Part shown: piece by piece, positions 15,756 through 23,973 of the stretch | How positions within the stretch are numbered: the first letter of the stretch is position 1 | Layout of the letters: every line of letters begins with the position of its first letter | NCBI GenBank assembly: GCA_900543825.1 | Contig: UQSR01000007.1 | Span: 1-51,746, forward strand | Reading direction: 5' to 3' | Source of the DNA: an uncultured Mycoplasmatota bacterium | GTDB taxonomy: Bacteria > Bacillota_I > Bacilli_A > RF39 > UBA660 | DNA: 51,746 bases | Program-made: the position numbers and the translations under genes | Notes under the pieces: generated by a model | What the model saw: only the letters and a program-made list of their open reading frames with translations | Told to the model about the DNA's origin: nothing | Database searches by the model: none

Positions 15756-16001
15756 ATGGAAAGTATTTTATCTGCAACAGCAATTGCAATAGGAGTTATG
15801 GTTGGACTTGCTTTTTTAGGATTAGGTTTAGGAATAGGATTGCTTGGAGGAAGAGTCGCAGAGGCTGTTGGAAGAAACCCTGAAACAAAAAATGACGTAG
15901 TTCATTCAATTATGACAATATTAATAATATTTGCAATTTTCTTATTGTTCTTATTTGCCTTTTGCTTCTTATTACTTTTCTTTAATCCATTAGTGGGATA
16001 A
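15756..16001 (+). CDS. F-type ATPase c-subunit-like protein lacking the ion-binding carboxylate (atpE-like)
   Basis: An 81-residue helical hairpin. Helix 1 has the ring-packing glycine pattern G22-x-G24-x-G26-x-G28. The polar loop R40-N41-P42 matches the conserved R-Q/N-P that docks the central stalk. In F-type c subunits the proton- or sodium-carrying Glu/Asp of helix 2 is 18 residues after that proline; here this position is Ala60. Helix 2 (about 48-76) contains no acidic residue, only aliphatic residues and many Phe. The codons were read directly. A ring may form, but it cannot carry ions by the known mechanism. The ribosome-binding site is AAGGAGG. Confidence 0.88.
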   Translation: MESILSATAIAIGVMVGLAFLGLGLGIGLLGGRVAEAVGRNPETKNDVVHSIMTILIIFAIFLLFLFAFCFLLLFFNPLVG

Positions 16002-16002
16002 T

Positions 16003-16761
16003 ATGGAAACATTTATTATCTCTTTTGTCGTTATTATCCTACTTGTTTTAGCTATGAGTTTAATACTTAAAAATACAGTTAAAACAATAGATGATAAATC
16101 AAAATCATATTTTGTAGATAAATTAAAGCAATATGATTATCTAATAGATGAAAAAGAAAAAAAATTATCCGAATTAGAAGAAGAATTAGAAAAAAGGAAA
16201 AATGGGTTAGAAGAAAATAAAACTAGAGAAGGTAAGCCTACATATGATTTTGATAATAGTATTATTGATTTGCTTACCGAAACTAATTACCTTGATAAAA
16301 ATATTTTTGCTATTAATAAGAAAATAGAAGAAAAATTTATTATTAATTATGAAGATTTAATTAAAGACTTTTTAGCTAATATTAAGAGTGATAATAAGTA
16401 TGATTTTTGTATTAATCTAAGAAATAAATTTACACCACAAGAAATATATAAAATAGAAATAATGTTACCTGATGAAAGAGAGGAATATTTAAATAAGTTT
16501 CTTACTAAAGAAGAACATAAAGTGTATGAAATATTTCTATCTAGTAACAATTTCAACATGGAAGATTTTATTGATTACCTAAATAGATTAATAGAACTAA
16601 ATGATCCAACAATCACCGTATTAGTACCTAATAAGAATATTAATTATGATTATATAGATAAAAGAATAAAAACTAAAGTATCAGATAGTATTTATAAAGG
16701 TATTAAAATATTATATCGTAATAAAATATATGATTTTAGTTTGAATGAAGGGAATGCGTAA
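16003..16761 (+). CDS. Peripheral-stalk-like protein: membrane anchor, coiled coil and delta/E-like C-terminus
   Basis: 252 residues. One transmembrane helix (about 3-23) is followed by a long charged coiled coil (about 25-85, with runs such as K-L-S-E-L-E-E-E-L-E-K-R-K). A helical middle leads to a C-terminal D-S-I-Y-K-G-I-K-I-L-Y-R-N-K-I-Y-D motif. That end resembles the closing strand of F1 delta/OSCP (and V-type E): G-G-x-x-x-x-x-G-D-K-x-x-D. The layout equals a fused b-delta stator. It starts 1 nt after the c gene. The delta resemblance is by eye and moderate; the b-like anchor and coiled coil are clear. Confidence 0.68.
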   Translation: METFIISFVVIILLVLAMSLILKNTVKTIDDKSKSYFVDKLKQYDYLIDEKEKKLSELEEELEKRKNGLEENKTREGKPTYDFDNSIIDLLTETNYLDKNIFAINKKIEEKFIINYEDLIKDFLANIKSDNKYDFCINLRNKFTPQEIYKIEIMLPDEREEYLNKFLTKEEHKVYEIFLSSNNFNMEDFIDYLNRLIELNDPTITVLVPNKNINYDYIDKRIKTKVSDSIYKGIKILYRNKIYDFSLNEGNA

Positions 16762-16762
16762 T

Positions 16763-18091
16763 ATGGAACTTAATAAAGTTGATAAAAAAGTAGAAGAGAT
16801 TAAAAGTAATAATAACATCTTTTCTGTTGGTAAAGTAATTAAAGTTAATCCTTACACAGTAATAGTATCTGGACTTAACGATATTACTTATTATGAAGAA
16901 GTTAATATTGCAGATAAAGCAAAAGGATTTGTTTTTGCTGTAGGAAAAAATAATATTACAATATCTTTAGTAGAAGTTAATGATAAAATTAATCCTGGAG
17001 ACGAAGTATATTCATTAAAAAAACAATTTAAATGTCTATTTAGCATGGATTCTATGGGAAAAGTAATAGATATCTTTGGTAATGATTTAATAGCAGGTAA
17101 AAGATTTGATAATTTAGTAGAAGTTCCAATAGAAAATGATCCTATTCCTATAATGGATAGGGGATTAGTAGAAAGAGAATTTTTAACTGGTATTACAGGT
17201 ATAGATATGTTATATCCAATAGGAAGAGGACAGAGACAACTTATAATAGGTGATAAAAAAACCGGTAAAACACAAATTGCACTTGATGCTATAGTTAATC
17301 AAAAAGATAAAAATATGGTATGTATATATGTAGCACTAGGTAAAACAAAAAAAGAAGTTAAAGATATTTATTACGAATTAACAAAGAGAGGAGCTGCTTC
17401 TTATACAATAATAATTGCTTCATTTAATGATGAACTTCCTAATAGAACATATTTAACACCATATGTAGCTTTATCAATAGCAGAATCTATGATGATGGAT
17501 TCATACGATGTTTTAGTAGTAATAGACGATCTAAAAAAACATGCTGATGTATATAGACAAATATCTCTAGCAAGTAAAAAGACACCAGGTAGAGATGCTT
17601 ATCCATCTGATATCTTCTATGCACATAGTAAATTACTTGAAAAAGGATGCCAACATAAAAATGGTGGTTCTATTACAATTCTTCCAATTGTAGAAACAAA
17701 AAGTTCGGATATTACTGATTACATATCCACTAATATTATATCGATTTGTGATGGACAATTAGTATTATCAAGTAAAAACTTTACAAAAGGAGAAAAACCA
17801 GCTTTAGATTATGGACTATCAGTATCCCGCCTAGGCGGTAATGTTCAAGCACCAGATATGAAAAAGACTGGTAGTTTAGTTAGAAACAAATTACTAGAAT
17901 ATCTAGAAGTAAGAGATATATACGAACTTGCTAATATTGATGAAATGAGTGAAGAACTTCAAAATAGACTAAAAGAAGGAAAAGTAATTTTAGATAAATT
18001 AGGACAATATAAATTTTCTCCTAAAAGTAAAGAAGAAATGTTAGATTTATATAAATTTTTAGAAGTAGGTGATAATAATGAAAATAGGTAA
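16763..18091 (+). CDS. F1 ATPase alpha-like subunit (atpA-like)
   Basis: 443 residues. It contains the alpha nucleotide loop G-D-K-K-T-G-K-T, the signature Y-R-Q-I-S-L-A-S-K-K-T-P-G-R-D-A-Y-P-S-D, and the G-S-I-T-I-L-P-I-V-E-T region. S-V-S-R-L-G-G carries the arginine finger that completes the catalytic site on beta. It is shorter than the usual 500 or so: the N-terminal helix that binds delta/OSCP is nearly absent and the C-terminal domain is trimmed. I start at ATG 16763, 1 nt after the previous stop; an ATG at 16745 would overlap it. It is divergent from housekeeping alpha subunits, suggesting a specialised paralogue. Confidence 0.9.
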   Translation: MELNKVDKKVEEIKSNNNIFSVGKVIKVNPYTVIVSGLNDITYYEEVNIADKAKGFVFAVGKNNITISLVEVNDKINPGDEVYSLKKQFKCLFSMDSMGKVIDIFGNDLIAGKRFDNLVEVPIENDPIPIMDRGLVEREFLTGITGIDMLYPIGRGQRQLIIGDKKTGKTQIALDAIVNQKDKNMVCIYVALGKTKKEVKDIYYELTKRGAASYTIIIASFNDELPNRTYLTPYVALSIAESMMMDSYDVLVVIDDLKKHADVYRQISLASKKTPGRDAYPSDIFYAHSKLLEKGCQHKNGGSITILPIVETKSSDITDYISTNIISICDGQLVLSSKNFTKGEKPALDYGLSVSRLGGNVQAPDMKKTGSLVRNKLLEYLEVRDIYELANIDEMSEELQNRLKEGKVILDKLGQYKFSPKSKEEMLDLYKFLEVGDNNENR

Positions 18092-19424
18092 AATTATTAC
18101 TATAAATGATATTTCAATAGAAATAATATTATCAAATACCTCTATAAAAATAGGTGATATTTTAGAAATAGAAGGAAATTCTAAATATATTTTTGAAGTA
18201 GTAGAAATAAACAATATATCCGCTACATGTCTAAGTTTATATAGTACAAGAGGATTAGAAAAAGGAGCAATAGTAGTAAAAAAATCAGATGGCTTAGAAG
18301 TAGAATATTCTGATAAAATATTAGGTAGAATATTTGATTCATACGGAAATGTTATTGATGGACTACCATTTGAAAGTGAAAAGAAAGTTTCAGTTAATAA
18401 TCCAACTGTTACCCTAAAAGACGTCAAAGTAGATAATGAACCACTATGGACCGGTATTAAAGTTATTGACTTCTTTGCTCCATTAGAAAAAGGCTTTAAA
18501 ATGGGACTATTAGGAGGAGCAGGAGTAGGTAAAACCGTACTTATCAAAGAACTTATTCATAATATCTATGCTAGTTCCAATTCTAATGCTGTCTTTGTAG
18601 GAGCAGGAGAAAGAAGCCGTGAAGGAAGAGAACTATATGATGATATGAAAAAAAGCAATCTTTTAGATAAAATGACCATGGTATTTGGTCAAATGGGAGA
18701 TAATCCAATATCTAGAAGTAAGAGTGTTGGTACTGGACTTAGAATGGCAGAATATTTAAGGGACGAAAAAAAGCAGGATGTACTTATCTTTATTGATAAT
18801 ATTTATCGTTTTATTCAAGCAAAAGCAGAAATATCTACAGATTTAAAAGAACTACTTATAGAAAATGGATATCCCGCTAATATGGCTAGTGAAGTTAGTA
18901 GCATTGAAGAAAGAATAAATTCTAATAACAATGGTTCTATTACTTCCTTCCAAGCCATATATATACCAGCAGATGATCTAACCGATGATGCTGTACAAAC
19001 AGTAATGAGTTATATGGATGGACAAATAGTTTTAGATAGAAAAGTAGCAGAATTAGGATTGTATCCAGCTATCAATGTATTTAAATCAACATCAAAAAGA
19101 TTAGATGCAGAAAAAGTTGGTGAAAGACATTTCAATCTAGTAGGAAAAGTACTTGCTTATCTAACTAGATATGAGGATTTACAAGAAATAATAGCAGTAC
19201 TTGGTATAGAAGAATTAAGTGAAGAAGATAAACTTATATTCTATCGAAGTAGAAAACTTAGAAATTACTTTTCTCAACCTATGTTTGTAGCGGAGTCATT
19301 TACTAATATTAAAGGTGAATTTGTAGATATAAAAGATGTTCTTAATGATGTAGAAAATATTCTAAATGGTAAATATGATGATATGGATGAAAGTAAGTTT
19401 AGGTATATAGGTAAAATATCATGA
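18078..19424 (+). CDS. F1 ATPase beta-like catalytic subunit (atpD-like)
   Basis: 448 residues with an intact catalytic set: P-loop G-G-A-G-V-G-K-T, catalytic Glu in G-A-G-E-R-S-R-E-G, Walker B V-L-I-F-I-D-N-I-Y-R-F, P-A-D-D-L-T-D, and E-E-L-S-E-E-D (the D-E-L-S-E-E-D lever that contacts gamma/epsilon). ATP hydrolysis or synthesis chemistry is therefore expected to be retained. The start ATG 18078 follows AGGTG (18067-18071); the gene overlaps alpha by 14 nt. An in-frame GTG nine bases earlier is less well placed. Gene order alpha-beta with gamma further downstream differs from the usual alpha-gamma-beta-epsilon. Confidence 0.92.
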   Translation: MKIGKIITINDISIEIILSNTSIKIGDILEIEGNSKYIFEVVEINNISATCLSLYSTRGLEKGAIVVKKSDGLEVEYSDKILGRIFDSYGNVIDGLPFESEKKVSVNNPTVTLKDVKVDNEPLWTGIKVIDFFAPLEKGFKMGLLGGAGVGKTVLIKELIHNIYASSNSNAVFVGAGERSREGRELYDDMKKSNLLDKMTMVFGQMGDNPISRSKSVGTGLRMAEYLRDEKKQDVLIFIDNIYRFIQAKAEISTDLKELLIENGYPANMASEVSSIEERINSNNNGSITSFQAIYIPADDLTDDAVQTVMSYMDGQIVLDRKVAELGLYPAINVFKSTSKRLDAEKVGERHFNLVGKVLAYLTRYEDLQEIIAVLGIEELSEEDKLIFYRSRKLRNYFSQPMFVAESFTNIKGEFVDIKDVLNDVENILNGKYDDMDESKFRYIGKIS

Positions 19425-19672
19425 ATAACGGAATAAAAGTTCGAGTTTTTGATATGGCTCATGGTCTTAGAGAATACGAAAATATTACAATAATCAGAAT
19501 AATCAGTAAAGATTATAATCTACTAATCATGAAAGATTATCTTCCAATAATTGGAGAAATAGAAGGTTCAGTAGATATTAAAAACGATATCATAAACGAA
19601 TCATTCAAAAATATCAAAGCCTTCTATATGAATAGTGAAAATGTATTTAATTTAATGATAAAAGAGGGATAG
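19421..19672 (+). CDS. F1 epsilon-like small subunit
   Basis: 83 residues, matching in size only the N-terminal beta-sandwich domain of F1 epsilon. It opens with K-V-R-V-F-D-M and contains L-P-I-I-G-E-I, comparable to the family's L-P-G-H-A-P-L strand region. The C-terminal regulatory helix pair of normal epsilon (about 50 residues) is missing. That predicts no classical epsilon autoinhibition. The ATGA start overlaps the beta stop by 4 nt. The call rests on position and size plus weak sequence resemblance. Confidence 0.62.
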   Translation: MNNGIKVRVFDMAHGLREYENITIIRIISKDYNLLIMKDYLPIIGEIEGSVDIKNDIINESFKNIKAFYMNSENVFNLMIKEG

Positions 19673-19674
19673 TT

Positions 19675-20202
19675 ATGGAAAATGTATTTTATTTTGCTTT
19701 TGTAGGTTTAATTGTTATCATTTCTTTATATGCTATTCTAAAAATACTAATAAAAAAGTTTGATCCAGAAAAAACTAGAGTTAAATTATATGGTATACTT
19801 GGTGGTATGAGTAATAAAGAAGTAATCAGTGTATCATCATCAATAATTAATTACATTTTCATGGTATATTTAATGGTATCCTTTATCGATGTTGATATAT
19901 ATATAATTATAATAGTACTATTTTTAAACTTATTAAGTTTCTTATTAATTAAAGATAAAAAATTTATCATTCATACACTTCTATCTTTAATAGCTCTAGG
20001 AGGAATAAAAATAATATATCTAATCCACGAATATATTGTAAATGAATATATGGATATGTGGATGCTATTACTCTTAGTATTTGTTATGATATTCCTATTC
20101 TTATACTTAACATATAACCTTCTTAACAGTTTAAAAACAGTAGTAATAGCTAATAAATACATAAGAAAGGGTGGTAATGATGAGAATAAAAAACGTAGTT
20201 AA
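19675..20202 (+). CDS. Four-helix membrane protein within the F1-like ATPase operon
   Basis: 175 residues with four predicted hydrophobic helices at about 4-27, 57-92 (probably two close helices), 96-117 and 127-150, and a basic C-terminus. It is the only polytopic protein in the operon besides the c-like protein. It lacks subunit-a hallmarks: no long helices with the conserved stator Arg were found. It may replace subunit a as the ring's membrane partner without forming an ion path. It starts 2 nt after the epsilon-like gene and its 3' end overlaps the gamma gene. Unknown family. Confidence 0.6.
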   Translation: MENVFYFAFVGLIVIISLYAILKILIKKFDPEKTRVKLYGILGGMSNKEVISVSSSIINYIFMVYLMVSFIDVDIYIIIIVLFLNLLSFLLIKDKKFIIHTLLSLIALGGIKIIYLIHEYIVNEYMDMWMLLLLVFVMIFLFLYLTYNLLNSLKTVVIANKYIRKGGNDENKKRS

Positions 20203-20965
20203 AGTCATGAATTTCCACTCTTTACTTCGTGTAGATGCTTCAAAAAGAGAAGCAGAAGCTTATCGTAACGTTGGAGAAGAAATAACAAAAATAATAAAGA
20301 ATATCGTATATAATAAAAATTTAGTTCTTGACAAGAAAGTCATTACTCCAGATCCAAAAATGGACAAATTAAACATATATATAGCCAATGATTATGGCTT
20401 CTGTGGTAATTTCAATTCCCAAGTAGCTAGGCAAATAAAACAAGATAAAAATGATTACAAAATAATTATTGGAAAAAAAATAATATACCATGATGATAAA
20501 ACAATACTAAAAATAGAAAAAGACAAATTTTATAAAGAATTTAATAAAATAGAAAAAGCTGTAAATGATGCTATTGATAATGGAACATATAGTGAAATAA
20601 ATCTATACTATAATCATTATAATTCTAGTACTTCATTCGTATTTAAAAAACTAACCTTATTTCCAGTTGAATTTGATGGAGAATATGATACTAAGCATGA
20701 CTTCGTTATTGAAACAGATATCACTAGTATGCTTCATAGTTTATTATCATTTTATGTATTATATCAGCTTAGAATGTGCGAATGCATTAGTAGAGCAGCA
20801 GAAAATGTTATTAGAAATCAAATCACTAGTGAAGCCCTAGATAAAATAGAAGAAATAGAAATAGAAAGAGCTAATATAGAAAGAAAAGAAAAAAAAGATA
20901 AACTAGTTAGAAAAACAGTAGAAAATTACAAAAAATTAGCAGGTAGGGAGGAAGAAGATGGATAA
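20180..20965 (+). CDS. F1 ATPase gamma-like central-stalk subunit
   Basis: About 261 residues. Near residue 70 it has N-D-Y-G-F-C-G-N-F-N, equivalent to the gamma signature S-D-R-G-L-C-G-G-F-N. The C-terminal helix includes I-S-R-A-A-E-N-V-I-R-N, equivalent to gamma's A-S-x-x-x-A-M-x-x-A. The N-terminal coiled-coil helix is present but about 15 residues shorter than usual, and the C-terminus carries an extra highly charged tail (E-R-K-E-K-K-D-K). ATG codons at 20177 and 20180 both follow AAAGGGTGG; the second has better spacing. The gene overlaps the membrane gene upstream and the coiled-coil gene downstream. Confidence 0.82.
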   Translation: MRIKNVVKVMNFHSLLRVDASKREAEAYRNVGEEITKIIKNIVYNKNLVLDKKVITPDPKMDKLNIYIANDYGFCGNFNSQVARQIKQDKNDYKIIIGKKIIYHDDKTILKIEKDKFYKEFNKIEKAVNDAIDNGTYSEINLYYNHYNSSTSFVFKKLTLFPVEFDGEYDTKHDFVIETDITSMLHSLLSFYVLYQLRMCECISRAAENVIRNQITSEALDKIEEIEIERANIERKEKKDKLVRKTVENYKKLAGREEEDG

Positions 20966-21824
20966 GTTTGATTATATTACCGCCACTATCGAAGAAGAAA
21001 AAGTAAGATTAGAAAAAATTATCGAGTACTTTGAAGATAATAATATTAATAATGATGACTTACTTGAATATAAAGAAAGATATAACAATGTATGCAGATA
21101 TCTAACTCTAAAAGGAAAATATCTTAACATAAGAAAAAGAATAGATAGTTTCAAAGGAAAATTAGAAGAATTAAATGAAACAAAAGATGAATATGAAGTA
21201 GATAATATATTACTTGAAGATACTTTATTATCTAATTTCAATAGTGATACCATGGGTAAGTATCGTAATATCTTATATGAAGACATAAAGAAAGAAGACC
21301 CTAGTATAAGAGATATTTTATATTTACTATTTGAAAAAGAAAGTGATTATAATAATTTAGTTACTAAAAGAACTAAATTATTAAAACTAATTAACCAAAA
21401 TACATATCCAAAAACATATAACACACTAATAAGTCAAGATGCATTAATAGACAAACAACATTCAATTCTAGATGATATCTTTATACTAGAGAACAATATC
21501 AAAATAGAAGAGGATAAAATATCAAAAATAGAAGATGAAGCTATGGTAGTACCAATTCTTAAAATATTATATGAATTTTGGATAACTAATTCTTATGATC
21601 CTAAAAAAGTAGATAAAACAAAAATATTTATTGATAACAAAAATTTTATTACATTAAAAAATAATATTGATAAAGAAGATAATACTTCAAAAAAAGAAAC
21701 AAGTACTAAAATACAAGACACTAAAAGTAATATAGAAACTATTTCTAATTTAAATCTACCAGGTATTAATGAAGATAATTTAGTTAATATAGATGGCAAA
21801 GATTATATAAAAAGTGATAATTAG
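20958..21824 (+). CDS. Coiled-coil cytoplasmic protein, last gene of the F1-like ATPase operon
   Basis: 288 residues without membrane segments. Residues about 1-205 are predominantly helical with charged heptad-like stretches (I-E-E-E-K-V-R-L-E-K-I-I-E-Y, E-N-N-I-K-I-E-E-D-K-I). Residues about 225-288 are low-complexity and probably disordered, ending in an acidic peptide with N-L-P-G-I-N-E-D. It overlaps the gamma gene by 8 nt, so it is translationally coupled to it. It has no counterpart in canonical F-ATPases. An adaptor or stator linking the machine to a cytoplasmic partner is a reasonable guess, not shown. Confidence 0.62.
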   Translation: MDKFDYITATIEEEKVRLEKIIEYFEDNNINNDDLLEYKERYNNVCRYLTLKGKYLNIRKRIDSFKGKLEELNETKDEYEVDNILLEDTLLSNFNSDTMGKYRNILYEDIKKEDPSIRDILYLLFEKESDYNNLVTKRTKLLKLINQNTYPKTYNTLISQDALIDKQHSILDDIFILENNIKIEEDKISKIEDEAMVVPILKILYEFWITNSYDPKKVDKTKIFIDNKNFITLKNNIDKEDNTSKKETSTKIQDTKSNIETISNLNLPGINEDNLVNIDGKDYIKSDN

Positions 21825-21826
21825 TA

Positions 21827-21855
21827 TTGAAAAATAATTTTTGATTTGTTATACT
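21827..21855 (+). promoter_or_regulatory. Promoter of the SipW-substrate cluster
   Basis: TTGAAA (21827-21832), 17-nt spacer, TATACT (21850-21855). The -35 starts 3 nt after the last stop codon of the ATPase operon and no terminator is seen between, so read-through from the ATPase operon is possible. Confidence 0.72.
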
Positions 21856-21887
21856 TATATTGTATTAATGATAGGAGGTAAAATATA

Positions 21888-22556
21888 ATGTTTGAAGAAG
21901 GACAAAAAAATAATACTAATAAAAGTGGACTAATATATGCCATAGTAGGTGTAGCAGTTCTAATTGTAGCAGTAGCAGGTTCAGCATACGCTTATTATAG
22001 TGCAACAGCCACTGATACATCTACCGTTAAAGGTACTGCTGGTGGAGGTGCAGCACCTACACTAACAGTAAAAAAGGAAAGTAATGCTAGTGGTAACTTA
22101 GTACCAATAGATAAAACAGTGGAAACTCTTACCAAGGGTGCTAAAGGTTGGAATACAGCTTCTAATGCAGTAAACACTGCATGGAATGCAGCACAATCAT
22201 GTACTGATAAAAATGGAAATACTGTATGCCAAGTATATTCAGTTACTGTAAAAAATAATAGTAACACATCAGTTATATATGACATAAGTCTAACTGCCTT
22301 AGCTGGAGCAAAAACACCAAATCTTGATGCCGTTAAAATGGCTTCTAATATTAGTGTTGCCAGTGTAACTTCAATTAAAGGAGTTAATAAAGGCATTTGT
22401 ACAACAACTAGTGTAGCAGGTGGAGGTACTTCTACAGCGTGCTATTTCATGGTATTTATTACTAACTTAAATAGTGCCCAAACTGATAGTGGTGCATTCA
22501 CAGGTACTGTAACAGCAGTTGGATCAAATGGTGCTGAAGTTAAAGCCCAATTCTAA
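21888..22556 (+). CDS. SipW-type secreted protein, paralogue 1 (TasA-like)
   Basis: 222 residues. A charged N-terminus and hydrophobic segment (about 17-35) end in G-S-A-Y-A-Y-Y-S-A-T-A-T, the pattern of signal peptides processed by SipW-type signal peptidases. The mature part is rich in Thr, Ser, Ala, Asn and predicted beta-strands, like TasA/camelysin fibre proteins. A Cys pair (C-T-D-K-N-G-N-T-V-C, C-x8-C) followed by Q-V-Y-x-V-T-V-K-N is shared with three paralogues here. Two further Cys occur near the C-terminus. It probably builds an extracellular fibre or matrix. The ribosome-binding site is AGGAGGT. Confidence 0.78.
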   Translation: MFEEGQKNNTNKSGLIYAIVGVAVLIVAVAGSAYAYYSATATDTSTVKGTAGGGAAPTLTVKKESNASGNLVPIDKTVETLTKGAKGWNTASNAVNTAWNAAQSCTDKNGNTVCQVYSVTVKNNSNTSVIYDISLTALAGAKTPNLDAVKMASNISVASVTSIKGVNKGICTTTSVAGGGTSTACYFMVFITNLNSAQTDSGAFTGTVTAVGSNGAEVKAQF

Positions 22557-22587
22557 TTAATCAAATCTGATGTAGAGGAGGTTGTAA

Positions 22588-23226
22588 ATGGACGAAAAGA
22601 AAAAAATAGGTTATACCATTGCCTTAGTTCTTCTATTAATAATTATAGTAGTAGGAGCTACATATGCCTATTTTAGCGCTACTGCCAAAAGTGATAACGA
22701 CATTAAGGGTGGCACTCTAGATGTAAGTCTTGGACTTTCAGTAAAAAAAGTAAGTGCTACTGGTAGCAAATCAGAGAATTTAATTCCTATTTACGATGGA
22801 ACTATATCAGGATATGCCAGCCAACTTGAAACAGCAGCTCAAAGTAAATATAATTGTATTGATAAAAATGATTATACCGTTTGTCAAATATATGAAATAA
22901 CCATTTCAAATACCGGAGCAAATAGTATTAGTACCAATACAACGATAACTTTTAACAAAAATAATGTTAATAATTTAAAATGGGCAGGTATGTCAGATGC
23001 CAATACAGTTATTAGTAATAGTAGACATACTATTACTAATAATGTACCTGATACCATAGCTTCTAATACCATAATTAATGGTAAAAGTAATAATACAAAA
23101 CTATATTTTATGGTTTATGTAAACAATACTGGTAAAGATCAAACCGAACAAGATAAAGATGGTTTTTCAGGAATTATTACTGTAACCGCTACTAGCGGTG
23201 ATAAGATTACAGCCACATTTAATTAG
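22588..23226 (+). CDS. SipW-type secreted protein, paralogue 2
   Basis: 212 residues of the same architecture as its upstream neighbour. The hydrophobic segment (about 8-27) ends in G-A-T-Y-A-Y-F-S-A-T-A-K, followed by a strand-rich mature domain. The C-x8-C pair (C-I-D-K-N-D-Y-T-V-C) leads into Q-I-Y-E-I-T-I-S-N. It starts 31 nt after paralogue 1 with a GAGGAGGT ribosome-binding site, in the same transcript. Asn/Thr enrichment and lack of enzymatic motifs fit a structural surface protein. Confidence 0.78.
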   Translation: MDEKKKIGYTIALVLLLIIIVVGATYAYFSATAKSDNDIKGGTLDVSLGLSVKKVSATGSKSENLIPIYDGTISGYASQLETAAQSKYNCIDKNDYTVCQIYEITISNTGANSISTNTTITFNKNNVNNLKWAGMSDANTVISNSRHTITNNVPDTIASNTIINGKSNNTKLYFMVYVNNTGKDQTEQDKDGFSGIITVTATSGDKITATFN

Positions 23227-23295
23227 TGTTGTTTAAATCTCACAACGCCTAGTCAAATATGGCTTTTTTCTTTTGCCAAAATGATAAAAAATTTA

Positions 23296-23325
23296 TTGAC
23301 AACTAAATTGCGAATGTATTATAAT
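23296..23325 (+). promoter_or_regulatory. Promoter of the SipW operon
   Basis: Consensus TTGACA (23296-23301), 18-nt spacer and consensus TATAAT (23320-23325), 35 nt upstream of the next gene. It drives the secreted-protein, signal-peptidase, DUF5305-like and glycine-rich genes. Confidence 0.82.
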
Positions 23326-23359
23326 AGATATGGAACAATAGAGAAAGGAGAATGTAATT

Positions 23360-23953
23360 ATGGAAAAAGAAAGAGGTGCTAAGGTAATAGCTATCGTTGC
23401 ACTTTTAATCGCTGTTGTTGGTTTAACCGTTGGTTATGCTGCATATTCTAGTACACTTACTATTAATGGTACTGCTAATGTAGATCCTGCAAGTTGGAAA
23501 GTAAACTTTGATTACAAAACTGGAACTAGTTTGACTGGAGCAACAAAAGGTCATGCAGCTGAAAATACTGCTCCAACACTTGCAGATACTACTATTTCAG
23601 GATTTGATGTTACATTAAAAGCACCTGGAGATTCAGTTACTTATAACTTCCTAATTAAAAATAGTGGAACATTAAATGCTAAATTAGCTAATTTCACTAT
23701 GGGTACTTTAACTTGTGCTCCTAATACAGGTAGTAAAATTTCACAAGAAGATGCAACTAAATTATGTGGTGAACTTAAGTATACTTTAGCATATGCTGAT
23801 GGTAGTACTATTACTACTGGTGAAACATTAAATGCTAATGATTCTAAAGAATTAGAATTAAAATTAGAATGGCCATCTACTAGTACATTATCTGTAACTG
23901 ATGATGTAAAAGTAACAATTGGCGCAACAACATTTGTATACGAACAAGCATAA
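23360..23953 (+). CDS. Secreted strand-rich protein with SipW-type leader (camelysin-like)
   Basis: 197 residues. The N-terminal hydrophobic segment (about 9-27) leads into G-Y-A-A-Y-S-S-T-L-T-I-N-G-T-A-N-V, a leader-plus-first-strand motif typical of SipW-dependent surface proteins. The mature domain reads as an Ig-like beta sandwich, with F-L-I-K-N-S-G-T-L-N-A and K-E-L-E-L-K-L-E-W strands and two Cys. It lacks the C-x8-C signature of the four other paralogues and so is a separate subfamily, perhaps the main or a minor fibre subunit. It is first in the operon with the signal peptidase gene 20 nt downstream. Confidence 0.75.
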   Translation: MEKERGAKVIAIVALLIAVVGLTVGYAAYSSTLTINGTANVDPASWKVNFDYKTGTSLTGATKGHAAENTAPTLADTTISGFDVTLKAPGDSVTYNFLIKNSGTLNAKLANFTMGTLTCAPNTGSKISQEDATKLCGELKYTLAYADGSTITTGETLNANDSKELELKLEWPSTSTLSVTDDVKVTIGATTFVYEQA

Positions 23954-23973
23954 AAGAAGAAGGGTGATAAAAT

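Noticed and set aside
23226..23290. Terminator between paralogue 2 and the SipW operon
   Set aside because: Only a weak 3-bp GCC/GGC stem precedes the T run at about 23262-23271; it may terminate transcription but the structure is too weak to list.
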